From Pseudomonas parafulva (GTDB taxonomy: Bacteria; Pseudomonadota; Gammaproteobacteria; Pseudomonadales; Pseudomonadaceae): a stretch of 64,000 bases of DNA. The position numbers and the translations under genes were made by a program. Below the pieces are notes generated by a model. The model saw nothing but the letters and a program-made list of their open reading frames with translations, was not told where the DNA came from and did no database searches. The stretch is from the NCBI RefSeq assembly GCF_000800255.1, contig NZ_CP009747.1, forward strand, positions 1,054,001-1,118,000. The letters are read 5' to 3'. Positions 8,125-17,246 of the stretch are shown in pieces. Position 1 is the stretch's first letter; the number at the start of each line of letters is the position of its first letter.

Positions 8125-9435
8125 ATGACCCCCATCGCCCCCCCTAGAGCCCCCCGTTTCAGCCGCAGGGACCACAAGACCCTGGGCCTGGCAGCCCTCG
8201 GCGGAGCGCTGGAAATCTACGATTTCATCATTTTCGTTTTCTTCGCCCTGACCCTGAGCCAACTGTTCTTCCCGCCGCAGATGCCCGAGTGGCTAAGGCT
8301 ACTGCAGAGCTTCGGGATCTTCGTCACCGGTTATCTGGCGCGCCCGTTGGGCGGTATTCTCATGGCCCATTTCGCCGACCACCTGGGCCGCAAGCGCGTT
8401 TTCAGCCTGAGCATTCTGATGATGGCGCTGCCGTGCCTGCTGATCGGCGTGATTCCCACCTACGCCGACATCGGCTACGCCGCGCCGCTGCTGCTGCTGG
8501 CCCTGCGCATCCTGCAGGGCGCCGCCGTCGGTGGCGAGGTGCCCAGCGCCTGGGCTTTCGTCGCCGAGCATGCGCCACCGGGTCGACGTGGCTATGCATT
8601 GGGCTTTCTCCAGGCAGGCCTGACCTTCGGCTACCTGCTCGGGGCGTTGGTCGCCACGCTCTTGGCCCGACTCTATAGCCCGCAGGAAATCCTCGAATTC
8701 GCCTGGCGCTATCCCTTCGTGCTTGGCGGCGTGTTCGGCGTGCTCGGCGTATGGTTGCGCCGCTGGTTGAGCGAGACGCCAGTCTTCCTGGCCCTGCGCG
8801 AACGCCGGACGCCGCCCGTGGCGTTCCCGCTGCGCAGCGTGTTGACCGAGCACCGACGTTCGCTGATCCCGGCGGCGCTGCTGACCTGCGTGCTGACCTC
8901 GGCGGTGGTGGTGCTGGTGGTGATTACCCCCACCGTGATGCAGCAGCGCTTTGGCATCGATGCTGGGCGAACTTTCGCCTTGAGCAGCGTCGGGATCGTC
9001 TTTCTCAATATCGGCTGCGTGCTGGCCGGACTGCTGGTCGACCGCATCGGTGCTTGGCGCGCGCTGATGCTCTACAGCCTGGTCCTGCCGCTGGGCATTG
9101 GCCTCTTGTATGCGAGCCTTATGGGGCAGTGGGGCTGGAGTTGGCTGGCCTACGCGCTGGCGGGTCTGAGCTGCGGCGTGGTGGGCGTGGTGCCGTCGGT
9201 GATGGTCGGACTGTTCCCGGCGCAGATCCGCGTGTCCGGGATCTCCTTCACCTACAACCTGGCCTATGCGCTGTGGGCCAGTACCACGCCCTTGGCGTTG
9301 ATCGCCCTGATGCCGTGGAGCCCCTGGGTGTGCGTAGGCTTCTGCCTGATCATGGGCGTTGTGGGCGCCGTGACCGGTGCCGTCTACGGTCAGCGCGCAC
9401 CTCTGTGTGTCGAAGAGCGCGCTGTGGGCTACTGA
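8125..9435 (+). CDS. MFS transporter, metabolite:H+ symporter type
   Basis: 436 residues with about 12 hydrophobic segments. The start of the first helix, LGGALEIYDFIIFVFFA, and the loop FADHLGRKRVFSLSILMM with a G-x-x-x-D/R-x-G-R-K/R-x pattern are typical of the metabolite:H+ symporter branch (relatives carry proline/betaine, citrate or shikimate). The substrate cannot be read from sequence. The frame stays open upstream through the inverted repeat to 7840, but that part has no protein character; ATG 8125 begins where membrane-protein composition starts, although no clear ribosome site precedes it. It ends 7 bases before the stop of the convergent chemoreceptor gene. Confidence 0.82.
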   Translation: MTPIAPPRAPRFSRRDHKTLGLAALGGALEIYDFIIFVFFALTLSQLFFPPQMPEWLRLLQSFGIFVTGYLARPLGGILMAHFADHLGRKRVFSLSILMMALPCLLIGVIPTYADIGYAAPLLLLALRILQGAAVGGEVPSAWAFVAEHAPPGRRGYALGFLQAGLTFGYLLGALVATLLARLYSPQEILEFAWRYPFVLGGVFGVLGVWLRRWLSETPVFLALRERRTPPVAFPLRSVLTEHRRSLIPAALLTCVLTSAVVVLVVITPTVMQQRFGIDAGRTFALSSVGIVFLNIGCVLAGLLVDRIGAWRALMLYSLVLPLGIGLLYASLMGQWGWSWLAYALAGLSCGVVGVVPSVMVGLFPAQIRVSGISFTYNLAYALWASTTPLALIALMPWSPWVCVGFCLIMGVVGAVTGAVYGQRAPLCVEERAVGY

Positions 9436-9442
9436 GTCGGGG

Positions 9443-11383
9443 TCAGGACTTGAAGCGTCCGACCAGGCCGTTGAGCTCTTCCGACAACTGCGACAACCGC
9501 CCGGAGTCCGATTGTGCCGAGCTGGCCAGACCCTCGACCAGGCGCGCCTCGTCGTAGATCTGCTGGATATGCCGGTTGATCTCCTCGGCCACGCTGTGCT
9601 GCTCCTCGGCTGCGGCGGAAATCTGCAGGTTCTGGTCGCGGATCTCGTTTACCGACAATTGGATGCCCTCGAAGCTGTCGCGCGCGCTTTCGATCGATGA
9701 CACGCTGGCGCGCGACAGGTCCAGGCAACTGTCCATCTTCTGCGACACTTCTTGAGTCTTGTTGCCCAGCGCGTTGAGCAACTGATCGATTTCACCCGTG
9801 GAGTCGGCGGTGCGTTTGGCCAGTGCCCGCACTTCGTCGGCGACCACCGCGAAGCCACGGCCCTGATCGCCAGCGCGGGCGGCCTCGATCGCTGCGTTCA
9901 ACGCCAGCAGGTTGGTCTGTTCGGCGATGGCGCGGATGGTGCCGAGAATCTGGTTGATGTTGCGGCTGCCTTCTTCGAGTTCGACCATCGCCTGCGACGA
10001 TTCGCTCAGGCGCGTGCCCAGGCGGTTGACGTTGTCGGTGGTCTGTTCGATCTGCTGCTTGCCCTCGGCCACCCGACGATGTCCGTTCTCCGCAGCGCCC
10101 GCCGCACTGCTGCACGAGCGGGCCACTTCGTTGGCGGTGGCGACCATCTCGTTGAAGGCGGTGGAGACCAGTTCCACGGCTTCGCGCTGGCGACCGGCGG
10201 CTTCATTCATGCTGCCGGCCAGCTCGCTGTTGGCGCGAGAGGCTTCATGCAAGTTACCGGACGCGGCGCCGATGTGCTGGATCAACTGGCGGATCGCGGC
10301 GAGGAACTTGTTGAACCAGCCGGCCAACTCGGCGGTTTCGTCCTTGCCCTGGACCACCAGGTCGCGGCGCAGGTCGCCCTCACCCTGGGCGATTTGCTGC
10401 AGGCCCGTACTCACTTGGCCGATGGGTTTGACGATGACTCGCGAGAACGCAGCGGCGATCAATGCGAAGACCAGCGCCAATACCAGCACGATGACGATCG
10501 TGAGGTAGGTCATGGAGGTGGCGGCGCCCATCACTTCGCTGTATTCGATCAGGCCGACGAAGCGCCAGCCGAGCACCGGCGAGGTCCAGACGTTGGCCAT
10601 GTAGCGCACGCCGTCGATCACCACCTCGGTCGAACCCTGTTCGGTGGCCGCCAGTTGCGCATAAGGCGCACCGAGATCCTTGAGCTGCTTGAAACCGTGG
10701 CTGGCATCGCGCGGATCGACCAGCACCGTACCATTCTCGATCAGCATCACGTAGCCGCTGTCGCCCAGCTTGATGCTCTTGATCAGCTCGGTGAGATTCT
10801 TCAGTGACACGCTGACCACGAACACGCCCTTGGGCTTGCCGGCAGCGTCGTTGAGGGTGCGGGCCGTGCCGACCAGGGCGACGTCATCCTTGTCGTAGTA
10901 GTACGCCGCCGTGCGCACGGTCTTGCCCGGTGCAGCCATGGCGGCCTTGTACCAGGGGCGGGTACGGGGGTCATAGCTGGCGAGCTTGGGGTCGTCTGGC
11001 CATTTGGCGTAGGTGCCGTCTTCCAGGCCGATGGAGAGGATCGCGGCGGCCGGATGGGTGGTGCCGTAGCGGGAGAAGGCGTCGATGACCTGTTGAGCGG
11101 AGGCGGGGAGTGGGCGGCTGGCGGCGTCGGCCGCGGTGTAGTCCTTCAGGGTGCTGACCGAGGTGTAGAAGGGGTCGGTCGCCATCTGCTCTACGTTCTG
11201 CAGGGTCCCGTCGAAGAACTGGCGCATGTTGCCGTCGATCTGACGAATCTCACGGGTGCTGCCATCGATGAACTGATCGACGGCCTCGGTGCGAATGTTC
11301 AGCACGGAGATGGCGCCGACCAAGGCCACCGGGATAAATGCCACCAGAACGAACGCAATCACCAGCTTATTTTTTATCTTCAT
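9443..11383 (-). CDS. Methyl-accepting chemotaxis protein with dCache sensor
   Basis: 646 residues. Helix 1 lies at about 5-28, a dCache_1-type periplasmic domain at about 30-290, helix 2 at about 300-325 ([20 protein letters not shown]), then HAMP and a cytoplasmic signalling hairpin whose tip reads [19 protein letters not shown]. The sensor contains Y137, R142, W144 and Y145 (in YDPRTRPWY), which match part of the amino-acid-binding dCache motif, but the downstream Asp is replaced by Ser191 (VVSVSL), so a standard amino-acid ligand is doubtful. No C-terminal CheR pentapeptide is present. ATG 11383 fits MKIKNKL; a frame extension to 11476 is probably untranslated. A FliA-like promoter lies at 11456-11483. 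Confidence 0.9.
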   Translation of the reverse strand: MKIKNKLVIAFVLVAFIPVALVGAISVLNIRTEAVDQFIDGSTREIRQIDGNMRQFFDGTLQNVEQMATDPFYTSVSTLKDYTAADAASRPLPASAQQVIDAFSRYGTTHPAAAILSIGLEDGTYAKWPDDPKLASYDPRTRPWYKAAMAAPGKTVRTAAYYYDKDDVALVGTARTLNDAAGKPKGVFVVSVSLKNLTELIKSIKLGDSGYVMLIENGTVLVDPRDASHGFKQLKDLGAPYAQLAATEQGSTEVVIDGVRYMANVWTSPVLGWRFVGLIEYSEVMGAATSMTYLTIVIVLVLALVFALIAAAFSRVIVKPIGQVSTGLQQIAQGEGDLRRDLVVQGKDETAELAGWFNKFLAAIRQLIQHIGAASGNLHEASRANSELAGSMNEAAGRQREAVELVSTAFNEMVATANEVARSCSSAAGAAENGHRRVAEGKQQIEQTTDNVNRLGTRLSESSQAMVELEEGSRNINQILGTIRAIAEQTNLLALNAAIEAARAGDQGRGFAVVADEVRALAKRTADSTGEIDQLLNALGNKTQEVSQKMDSCLDLSRASVSSIESARDSFEGIQLSVNEIRDQNLQISAAAEEQHSVAEEINRHIQQIYDEARLVEGLASSAQSDSGRLSQLSEELNGLVGRFKS

Positions 11384-11455
11384 CGGGACGAACCATTCGT
11401 GGGAAAACACGCAGGGCGTGGCCCGCCGTAACACTGGCCACATGCTATCTACCCT

Positions 11456-11483
11456 GTTTCGGCGCGTACCTGGCAAAGCTTTA
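11456..11483 (-). promoter_or_regulatory. FliA (sigma-28)-like promoter of the chemoreceptor
   Basis: On the minus strand TAAA (11483-11480) is followed after 16 bases by GCCGAAAC (11463-11456). The flagellar consensus is TAAA-N15-GCCGATAA, so this is a near match with one extra spacer base, placed about 73 bases before the start codon. Confidence 0.55.
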
Positions 11484-11545
11484 GGGCGATTTAGTGTACA
11501 AAAAAGTCCTCGATTGTTTTTAGAGCGTTTTCGGCCCGCCAGAAA

Positions 11546-11571
11546 TGAAAAACCCGGCGCGGGCGCCGGGT
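11546..11571 (-). terminator. Rho-independent terminator of the small PA1571-like gene
   Basis: A 9-bp GC-rich stem (ACCCGGCGC with GCGCCGGGT) followed on the minus strand by TTTTTCATTT. It lies 20 bases after the stop at 11591. Confidence 0.8.
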
Positions 11572-11590
11572 GTAAGCAATTCGGTGAGGC

Positions 11591-11764
11591 TCAAGCCTGG
11601 CGGATCTTCTCCACTCGGCTTTCCTCCAGCTCCTTGCAGGCCTTCTGGATCATCTGCTCGGTGATCGGAATTTCGCGGCCTTGGGCATCGATGATCGAGC
11701 CGCACACCTGATGTTGAGTGTGCTGGGCGTTCTTAACGGTGTCGCTGCTATGTTGCAAGCTCAT
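11591..11764 (-). CDS. PA1571-like small conserved protein
   Basis: 57 residues, starting MSLQHSSDTVKNAQ and containing GSIIDAQGREIPITEQMIQ. An AGGAGA/CAGGAA ribosome site precedes ATG 11764 and a strong terminator follows the stop. The protein matches my memory of the short Pseudomonas family named after PA1571, which has no known function. It is soluble, with a charged helical second half (ACKELEESRVEKIRQA) and a short beta-turn IIDAQGREI. It stands alone between the chemoreceptor and tRNA-Pro, on the same strand as both. The good translation signals, terminator and family match make it more credible than the other small frames nearby. Confidence 0.75.
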   Translation of the reverse strand: MSLQHSSDTVKNAQHTQHQVCGSIIDAQGREIPITEQMIQKACKELEESRVEKIRQA

Positions 11765-11997
11765 TTCCTGTCTCCTCTTCAGGTTGCAAGCTCAGACTAA
11801 ACGCTCGCCGTGACTGACCTGTGACAGTTCCCTCGGTATCACGACACGCACAGTCCAACAGAAAGCACGATAAAGCTCCAGTGCCCCAATTAGATCGATG
11901 AGCTATAGGCACTGTGCTCACTCGGCATGCGATCCCACTGAGCCTTCGAGAGTTCCAACAGGATGAACAAGCGGCGTTGCATGCTTTCCACAGGCAA

Positions 11998-12024
11998 CAA
12001 AAAACCCGCACGAGGCGGGCTTTT
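11998..12024 (-). terminator. Terminator of tRNA-Pro
   Basis: Minus-strand hairpin GCCCGC-CTCGT-GCGGGT followed by TTTTTT, 10 bases beyond the tRNA 3' CCA. Confidence 0.8.
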
Positions 12025-12033
12025 CGAAGGATT

Positions 12034-12110
12034 TGGTCGGAGAGACAGGATTCGAACCTGCGGCCTTCTCGTCCCGAACGAGACGCGCTACCTGGCTGCG
12101 CTACACTCCG
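12034..12110 (-). tRNA. tRNA-Pro (CGG)
   Basis: 77 nucleotides on the minus strand including an encoded CCA. The sequence begins CGGAGTGTAGCGCAGCC, has anticodon loop TTCGGGA (anticodon CGG) on a TCTCG/CGAGA stem, and a T-loop GTTCGAATC. The acceptor stem pairs CGGAGTG with CTCTCCG with one T-T mismatch. A housekeeping promoter precedes it and a terminator follows, so it is a single-gene unit. Confidence 0.96.
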
Positions 12111-12119
12111 ATGGGCAAA

Positions 12120-12148
12120 ATCCTACTGCATCGCATTTTTTAACGCAA
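12120..12148 (-). promoter_or_regulatory. Sigma-70 promoter of tRNA-Pro
   Basis: On the minus strand TTGCGT (12148-12143) and TAGGAT (12125-12120) are 17 bases apart, with the tRNA starting 9 bases after the -10 box. Confidence 0.75.
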
Positions 12149-12191
12149 GCCCTTGTTGTGTAAAGGGCCTTTGCCTCAAAAGCGGTGCGAA

Positions 12192-12413
12192 TCAGAGCTC
12201 TTTGACAGTCCGCACCTGGTCTTTGTTGATGCGTGCACGCTTGCCGTCGAGCTGCTCGAATTCATAGAAGCCGGAGTCTTCGTCGTAGGAAGGTTTGTCC
12301 ACGGCTTGAATCTCGCGGCCATCGTTCAGCGTGATGACGGTGGGCGATGCGCAACCGGCGACGGCAGCCAGGCCCAGGGCAAGCAGGAAGGCGGGGAGGG
12401 TCCGTTGGATCAT
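12192..12413 (-). CDS. YgdI/YgdR-type small lipoprotein
   Basis: 73 residues. A signal peptide ends in a lipobox (AVAGC, Cys21), then a compact beta-rich domain of about 50 residues, beginning [18 protein letters not shown] and ending [10 protein letters not shown]. This is the DUF903 (YgdI/YgdR) fold, an SH3-like barrel found in small enterobacterial and Pseudomonas lipoproteins whose role is unknown. GGAG lies 8 bases before ATG 12413. It is followed by the tRNA-Pro promoter on the same strand with no evident terminator between, so read-through toward the tRNA is possible. Confidence 0.85.
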   Translation of the reverse strand: MIQRTLPAFLLALGLAAVAGCASPTVITLNDGREIQAVDKPSYDEDSGFYEFEQLDGKRARINKDQVRTVKEL

Positions 12414-12576
12414 CGTGTGTCTCCATTTCGATGGTGCATGATGTGCCTCTGACGCTGCCTGAGCATGCAAAGTTCCTCGTGGCGTGCAGTGCAAGGACAA
12501 TCGCGTGGATACCGATCCAGGACGGAGGCGGCCTTGTGCTATAACGGGCGCTTTACTTCCCGCATGACGGATTCCC

Positions 12577-13116
12577 ATGAAAGCCAAGGCAGATACTCCC
12601 TTCGTGCCGCTGAACATCGCTGTGCTGACGGTCAGTGACACCCGTGCGTTCGACACCGACACTTCTGGCCAACTGTTCGTCGACCGGCTCACCGCTGCCG
12701 GACACCGGCTGGCTGAGCGCGTGCTGCTCAAGGACGACCTGTACAAGATTCGCGCCCAGGTCGCCACTTGGATTGCCGATGACCTTGTGCAGGTCGTACT
12801 GATCACCGGCGGAACCGGCTTCACCGGTCGCGACAGTACCCCGGAAGCCGTCGCGTGCCTGCTGGACAAGCAGGTCGATGGCTTCGGCGAGCTGTTCCGC
12901 CAGATATCGGTGGCGGACATCGGCACGTCCACCGTGCAATCCCGTGCGCTGGCAGGTTTGGCCAACGGTACCCTGGTATGCTGCCTGCCCGGTTCGACCA
13001 ATGCGGTGCGTACGGGTTGGGACGGCATTCTCGCCGAGCAACTCGACGCCCGTCATCGTCCGTGCAATTTCGTCGCTCACTTGAAGCAGGCACCGGCCTG
13101 TGAAAGTCGTGGCTGA
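12577..13116 (+). CDS. moaB: MoaB, molybdopterin adenylyltransferase-like protein
   Basis: 179 residues of the MoaB/MogA family, which acts in molybdenum cofactor synthesis by adenylating molybdopterin. The core motifs are NIAVLTVSDTRAFDTDTSG near the N-terminus, VVLITGGTGFTGRDSTPEA in the middle and LPGSTNAVRTGWDG near the end. The gene overlaps moeA by 17 bases, so the two proteins that activate molybdopterin and insert the metal are made together. Whether the enzyme is active or structural, as argued for E. coli MoaB, cannot be decided from this sequence. Confidence 0.9.
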   Translation: MKAKADTPFVPLNIAVLTVSDTRAFDTDTSGQLFVDRLTAAGHRLAERVLLKDDLYKIRAQVATWIADDLVQVVLITGGTGFTGRDSTPEAVACLLDKQVDGFGELFRQISVADIGTSTVQSRALAGLANGTLVCCLPGSTNAVRTGWDGILAEQLDARHRPCNFVAHLKQAPACESRG

Positions 13117-14326
13117 GGTGGCTGCGAGCCGGCCCTTGATGCCGGTGGAGCAGGCCTTGGAGCGCCTGCTGGCGCTGGCCGAGGCGGCGCCTATCGAGGG
13201 AGTCGAGGAGGTCGCCCTGGGCGAGGCCGAGGGGCGCGTGCTGGCCCAGGCGCTGGTTGCCACCCTCGACTTGCCGCCTTGGCCGAACAGCGCCATGGAC
13301 GGCTACGCCGTGCGCCTGGAGGACCTGCACGATCAGCCTCTGGCGGTCAGCCAACGCATCTTCGCCGGCCATGCGCCGGCGGCTTTGCAAGCGGGCACCT
13401 GTGCGCGGATCTTCACCGGGGCACCGCTGCCCGAAGGCGCCGACTGCGTAGAGATGCAGGAAAACACCGAGGTGCTCGCAGACGGCCGGGTGCGTTTCCT
13501 GCACCCGCTTGTCGCTCAGCAGAACGTGCGGCCCCAAGGTCAGGAAACCCGTGCCGGCGAACAGATCATGGCCGCGGGCACCCGTTTGGGGCCGATCGAG
13601 CTGGGTCTGGCTGCGACCCTGGGGCATGCCACGGTTCAGGTGCGTCGACGCCCGCGCGTCGCGGTGTTGTCGACCGGCGACGAACTGGTCGAGCCCGGAC
13701 TGCCCCTGGGGCCCGGACAGATCTACAACAGCAATCGTCGACTGCTGGTCAGTTGGTTACAGCGCATGGGCTGCCAAGTGATCGACGCCGGGATCCTCGC
13801 CGACGATCTGACGCTGACCCGCCAATGCCTGGAGCATCTGGGCGAAGTCGATTTGATCCTCTCCACCGGCGGCGTTTCCGTGGGCGAGGCCGACTACTTG
13901 GGCATGGCGCTGCGCGAGGCGGGCGAGCTGGCACTCTGGAAGCTGGCGATCAAGCCCGGCAAGCCGCTGACTTGCGGGCAATGGCGCGGTGTGCCGGTGA
14001 TCGGACTGCCTGGCAACCCGGCCTCGACGTTGGTCACCTTCGCCTTGCTGGCGCGTCCTTACCTGCTGCGTCGGCTTGGCGTCAGCGAGGTCGCACCGCT
14101 GCGCTTCTCGGTCCCGGCAGGCTTCGACTGGCCAAAGCCTGGCAGTCGCCGCGAGTATCTACGGGCACGTATCGAGGACGGCCAGGTGTGCCTTTATCCC
14201 AACCAGAGCTCTGGCGTGTTGCGCAGTGCAGTCTGGGCACAAGGGCTGGTCGAGGTGCACGAAGGTCGCACCGTGGCCATGGGCGACAGTGTCCCGTTCA
14301 TCCCTTTCAGCGAATTGCTCGATTAA
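13100..14326 (+). CDS. moeA: MoeA, molybdopterin molybdotransferase
   Basis: 408 residues. Family motifs in order: NSAMDGYAVR near residue 65, GAPLPEGADCVEMQENTEV near 115, VAVLSTGDELVEPG near 190, YNSNRRLL near 210, STGGVSVGEADY near 255 and GLPGNPAS near 300. MoeA uses adenylated molybdopterin and molybdate to finish the cofactor in the cytoplasm. The GTG at 13100 overlaps the end of moaB; ATG 13139 (MPVEQAL) is an alternative start, since neither has a strong ribosome site. Translational coupling with moaB is likely. Confidence 0.93.
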   Translation: MKVVAEVAASRPLMPVEQALERLLALAEAAPIEGVEEVALGEAEGRVLAQALVATLDLPPWPNSAMDGYAVRLEDLHDQPLAVSQRIFAGHAPAALQAGTCARIFTGAPLPEGADCVEMQENTEVLADGRVRFLHPLVAQQNVRPQGQETRAGEQIMAAGTRLGPIELGLAATLGHATVQVRRRPRVAVLSTGDELVEPGLPLGPGQIYNSNRRLLVSWLQRMGCQVIDAGILADDLTLTRQCLEHLGEVDLILSTGGVSVGEADYLGMALREAGELALWKLAIKPGKPLTCGQWRGVPVIGLPGNPASTLVTFALLARPYLLRRLGVSEVAPLRFSVPAGFDWPKPGSRREYLRARIEDGQVCLYPNQSSGVLRSAVWAQGLVEVHEGRTVAMGDSVPFIPFSELLD

Positions 14327-14449
14327 CGTCCGACCTCAAGCGACTAAACCCATCCGGCAGGGATTAGCGCAGATTTGATCGACGGCGTGCAGCATTCGTC
14401 GATCTTCGGTGGTCGAGATTGCAATTGGCGTCTATCAGGAGAGTTTCGG

Positions 14450-15337
14450 ATGCACGGGCACAAGGCGATGTTGATCCTGCACGGCAAGCAGGCGCTGAAC
14501 GAAGAGGTACGCGAGGCGGTAGGTGCCGTGCGCGAACGTGGCCAGCATCTGGACGTACGCTTGACCTGGGAAGCCGGTGATGCCCGGCGCCTGGTCGAGG
14601 AGGCGTTGAGCGCCGGCTACACGCAAATCGTGGCGGGAGGCGGGGACGGCACCTTGCGCGATATCGCCGAGGCCATTGCCCAATCCGATGGTCAAGCCAG
14701 CCTGGTGCTGCTGCCGCTTGGCACCGCCAACGATTTCGCCCGCGCGGCGGGGGTTCCGCTGGAGCCGGCAGCCGCATTGGCATTGCTTAATGTGCCCGCG
14801 CGGGCAGTGGACCTTGGGCGTGTCGGCGAGCAGATGTTCCTGAACATGGCCACCGGTGGTTTCGGCAGTCAAGTGACGGCCAGCACCTCGGAGGATCTGA
14901 AGAAAGTGCTCGGCGGGGCGGCCTATCTATTCACCGGTTTGTCACGTTTCAGCGAGCTGCAGGTGGCTTCGGCCACCTTGCACGGCCCGGACTTCCATTG
15001 GCAGGGCGAGTTGCTGGCGCTGGCGGTCGGCAATGGTCGTCAGGCGGGCGGAGGTCATGTGCTGTGCCCTGAGGCCCTGGCTGACGATGGACTGTTGGAT
15101 GTCGCCATCCTGCCCGCGCCTCAAGCCATGGTTGGGGCACTGCGCGACTTGCTCAGTGGTGAGGAATTGTTCGTTCGGGCGCGGCTGCCTTGGGTGGAGA
15201 TCGGCCAGGCTGAAGGACTGGCGCTGAATCTCGACGGCGAACCGTTGAAAGAGGGCAGTCTGCGCTTCGAAGCCGTGCCGGGGGCACTGCGCGTGCACCT
15301 GCCCAGCGACTCCCCCTTGCTCAGTCATCCAGGCTGA
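14450..15337 (+). CDS. yegS: YegS-type lipid kinase
   Basis: 295 residues of the diacylglycerol-kinase catalytic family. AGGAG is 9 bases before ATG 14450. The nucleotide-binding motif GGGDGTLRDIAEAI is near residue 63 and the second conserved stretch PLGTANDFARAAGVPL near 93; the C-terminal domain ends with DGEPLKEGSLRFEA. E. coli YegS phosphorylates phosphatidylglycerol or diacylglycerol in vitro, and the physiological lipid is unknown. The gene is convergent with a response regulator and the two coding ends overlap by 17 bases. Confidence 0.9.
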   Translation: MHGHKAMLILHGKQALNEEVREAVGAVRERGQHLDVRLTWEAGDARRLVEEALSAGYTQIVAGGGDGTLRDIAEAIAQSDGQASLVLLPLGTANDFARAAGVPLEPAAALALLNVPARAVDLGRVGEQMFLNMATGGFGSQVTASTSEDLKKVLGGAAYLFTGLSRFSELQVASATLHGPDFHWQGELLALAVGNGRQAGGGHVLCPEALADDGLLDVAILPAPQAMVGALRDLLSGEELFVRARLPWVEIGQAEGLALNLDGEPLKEGSLRFEAVPGALRVHLPSDSPLLSHPG

Positions 15338-15977
15338 TGATGCCTTCGCGCACGGCGAACAGCACCAGGCCCGCCACATCGTAGATCTGCAGGCGTTTCA
15401 TGATCTGCGAGCGGTGGGTCTCGACGGTCTTTATCGATAATCCCAACCCGTTGGCAATCTCCCGGGTCGATTTCCCGCGCACGATCAGGCGCAGGATTTC
15501 CAATTGCCGGGCTGTCAGGTGGTGCCGGTCGCTGGATGACGGCCTGCTGCTCTGGGCGCGCAGCAGGGCTTGATTGATCACCGTGTGGGCGATCGCTGGG
15601 CTCAGGTAACGTTCGCCGCTGCACAAGGCACCTAGGGCGTGCTCCAGTTCGCTGGCGCTGGTGTCTTTCAGCAGATAGCCGTGTGCGCCGCTTTCCAGCG
15701 CGCGCATGATCAAGTCCGGCTCGGTGTGCATCGACAGGATCAGTACTTTGCACGCGCAGCCGCTGTCGCGCAGTTGGGTCAAGGCATCCAGGCCGTTGGT
15801 CGAGCGCATGGAAATGTCCAGCAGGACGATGTCCGGGCTCAAGCTTTGTACCCTCTCCAGAAGATGCTGGCCGTCATCGGCTTCGCCCACCACTTCATAC
15901 CCGACGAGGTCGGTGACCAGCGCACGCACGCCGGCTCGAATCAGTGAATGATCATCGATCAGCAGCAGCCTAATCAT
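15321..15977 (-). CDS. NarL/LuxR-type response regulator
   Basis: 218 residues. The receiver domain has the acidic pair DDH (8-10), phosphorylation site Asp54 (VLLDISM), and Lys in LLKDTSASE. The C-terminal LuxR helix-turn-helix reads LTARQLEILRLIVRGKSTREIANGLGLS in pieces, followed by KTVETHRSQIMKRL. The start codon lies within the last 8 bases of the preceding sensor kinase gene, so the pair is translationally coupled and should work together. The signal and target genes are not evident from the neighbours. The 3' end overlaps yegS on the other strand. Confidence 0.92.
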   Translation of the reverse strand: MIRLLLIDDHSLIRAGVRALVTDLVGYEVVGEADDGQHLLERVQSLSPDIVLLDISMRSTNGLDALTQLRDSGCACKVLILSMHTEPDLIMRALESGAHGYLLKDTSASELEHALGALCSGERYLSPAIAHTVINQALLRAQSSRPSSSDRHHLTARQLEILRLIVRGKSTREIANGLGLSIKTVETHRSQIMKRLQIYDVAGLVLFAVREGIISLDD

Positions 15978-16863
15978 CGCAATGTGCCGTGCTGGCTCGT
16001 TCTTCGCGGCGTGCAGGCCAAGGGAACAAGACTTCGATGCGGGTACCTTGACCGGGCTGGCTGATCACCTCCAGGCGGCCTTGCAGCGCGGCTATCCGCT
16101 CCTGCATGCCGGCCATGCCGCCGTGGCCGCGCAGCCCTGTGACGTGGGTCGGTTCGAAGCCGATGCCATCGTCCTTGATGGACAGGCGCAGACCTTCAGG
16201 CGTGCGCTTCAGGCGAATCAACAGGTTGTGTGCACGGGCGTGGCGCAGCACGTTGGTGACTGCCTCCTGGGTGATGCGAAAAGCTGCCATGGTCACCGCT
16301 TCGCCGATACCACCCAGGCGCTGCTGGCATTCCAGGCTCCAATGCACGTCGCTGTTTTCCAGCGCTCGCAGTAGGTGAGCCCGCAAGCTTGCCTCCAGGC
16401 CCTGACTGTTCAGTTGTCGCGGATTGAGCAGCGCGGACACATCGCGCACGCTGTCCAAGGTGGTGTCGAGCGTGTCGCGCAGGATGTCGCAGTGCGGGAG
16501 CAGCGTGGTCGGCATCCGACGCCGTAGCCAGTCGAGCTGGAGCTTCGCGGCGGTGAGCGACTGCCCGATGTCGTCATGCAGTTCGCGGCTCAGGCGCTGG
16601 CGTTCGCCTTCCTGGACTTCGAGCATGCGCTCTGCCAGTTCCTCGGGCTGCAGATGAATCGCGCCCCTGCAGCGGCACAGTTGCCACGCGACGGCGAGCA
16701 GGGCGATCAATTGCAGGATGAGCGCCGCCGTCGACAAGCGTTGAGCGCTGGCATAGGCGACCACGCTGGCGATCAAGGAGGCCGCACAGAGCAACGCAGT
16801 CGCCGCAGGCAGCCAGGTGACGCGCGGGCGGCAATGCAGAGGAATCTTCAAGCGTGAAAGCAT
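15970..16863 (-). CDS. NarX-type sensor histidine kinase with two membrane helices
   Basis: 297 residues from ATG 16863. Two closely spaced hydrophobic segments (about 18-38 and 45-65) leave almost no periplasmic loop, so the sensor part is intramembrane or absent. A HisKA_3 helix follows, RQRLSRELHDDIGQSLTAAK, with its phospho-accepting His, and a HATPase domain with ITQEAVTNVLRHARA and DDGIGFEP and GHGGMAGMQERI. A TTG at 16941 in the same frame is possible and would add 26 residues; no ribosome site supports either clearly. It forms a coupled pair with the response regulator downstream. Confidence 0.88.
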   Translation of the reverse strand: MLSRLKIPLHCRPRVTWLPAATALLCAASLIASVVAYASAQRLSTAALILQLIALLAVAWQLCRCRGAIHLQPEELAERMLEVQEGERQRLSRELHDDIGQSLTAAKLQLDWLRRRMPTTLLPHCDILRDTLDTTLDSVRDVSALLNPRQLNSQGLEASLRAHLLRALENSDVHWSLECQQRLGGIGEAVTMAAFRITQEAVTNVLRHARAHNLLIRLKRTPEGLRLSIKDDGIGFEPTHVTGLRGHGGMAGMQERIAALQGRLEVISQPGQGTRIEVLFPWPARREERASTAHCDD

Positions 16864-17246
16864 AGATTGGAAAGCCACTGGATAATTGCCGGCGCAGGTC
16901 GCGAAACACGCCTTGGCGCTGTGAATGACCTGCTTATTCAATCAACAATGAACACGCTGATTAGTGTGGAACCAGCGTGTGGTGGGTGTTGTTTAGTGCG
17001 CATGGTATCACTTCGAATCGATTTGGTCGCGGCTGCTTAGTTGCTCTGAGCCGAGTTAATACGGGGCGCGCAGAGGTTAAGTGAACCCTGGAGAAAATGG
17101 CCATGCGCTATTATCTCTACAGAATCAGAAACTTCTTGAATAACTAAGCTAATGCGCTATCACGGCCCTGACATTACTTGACCTATCCAACAACTTACCG
17201 AGTGTTGATGGGGCAACACTTTGACTCGTTAGTGGGAATGGTCTCT
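16864..17246. other. Intergenic region, no gene seen (383 bases)
   Basis: This interval is more AT-rich than its surroundings. It should contain the promoter of the sensor kinase gene on the minus strand and the end of the HPt-like transcript. AGTGTTG (17201-17207) and CAACACT (17214-17220) form a 7-bp stem that may be the HPt terminator, though no T run follows. Short frames here lack ribosome sites and coding composition. Confidence 0.5.

Noticed and set aside
11748..12011. 87-codon minus-strand frame between the PA1571-like gene and the tRNA-Pro terminator
   Set aside because: Cys-rich unusual composition, no ribosome site, and it starts inside the terminator hairpin.
16941..17246. Possible gene between the sensor kinase and the HPt-like gene
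   Set aside because: Short frames only, with AT-rich sequence and no initiation signals.
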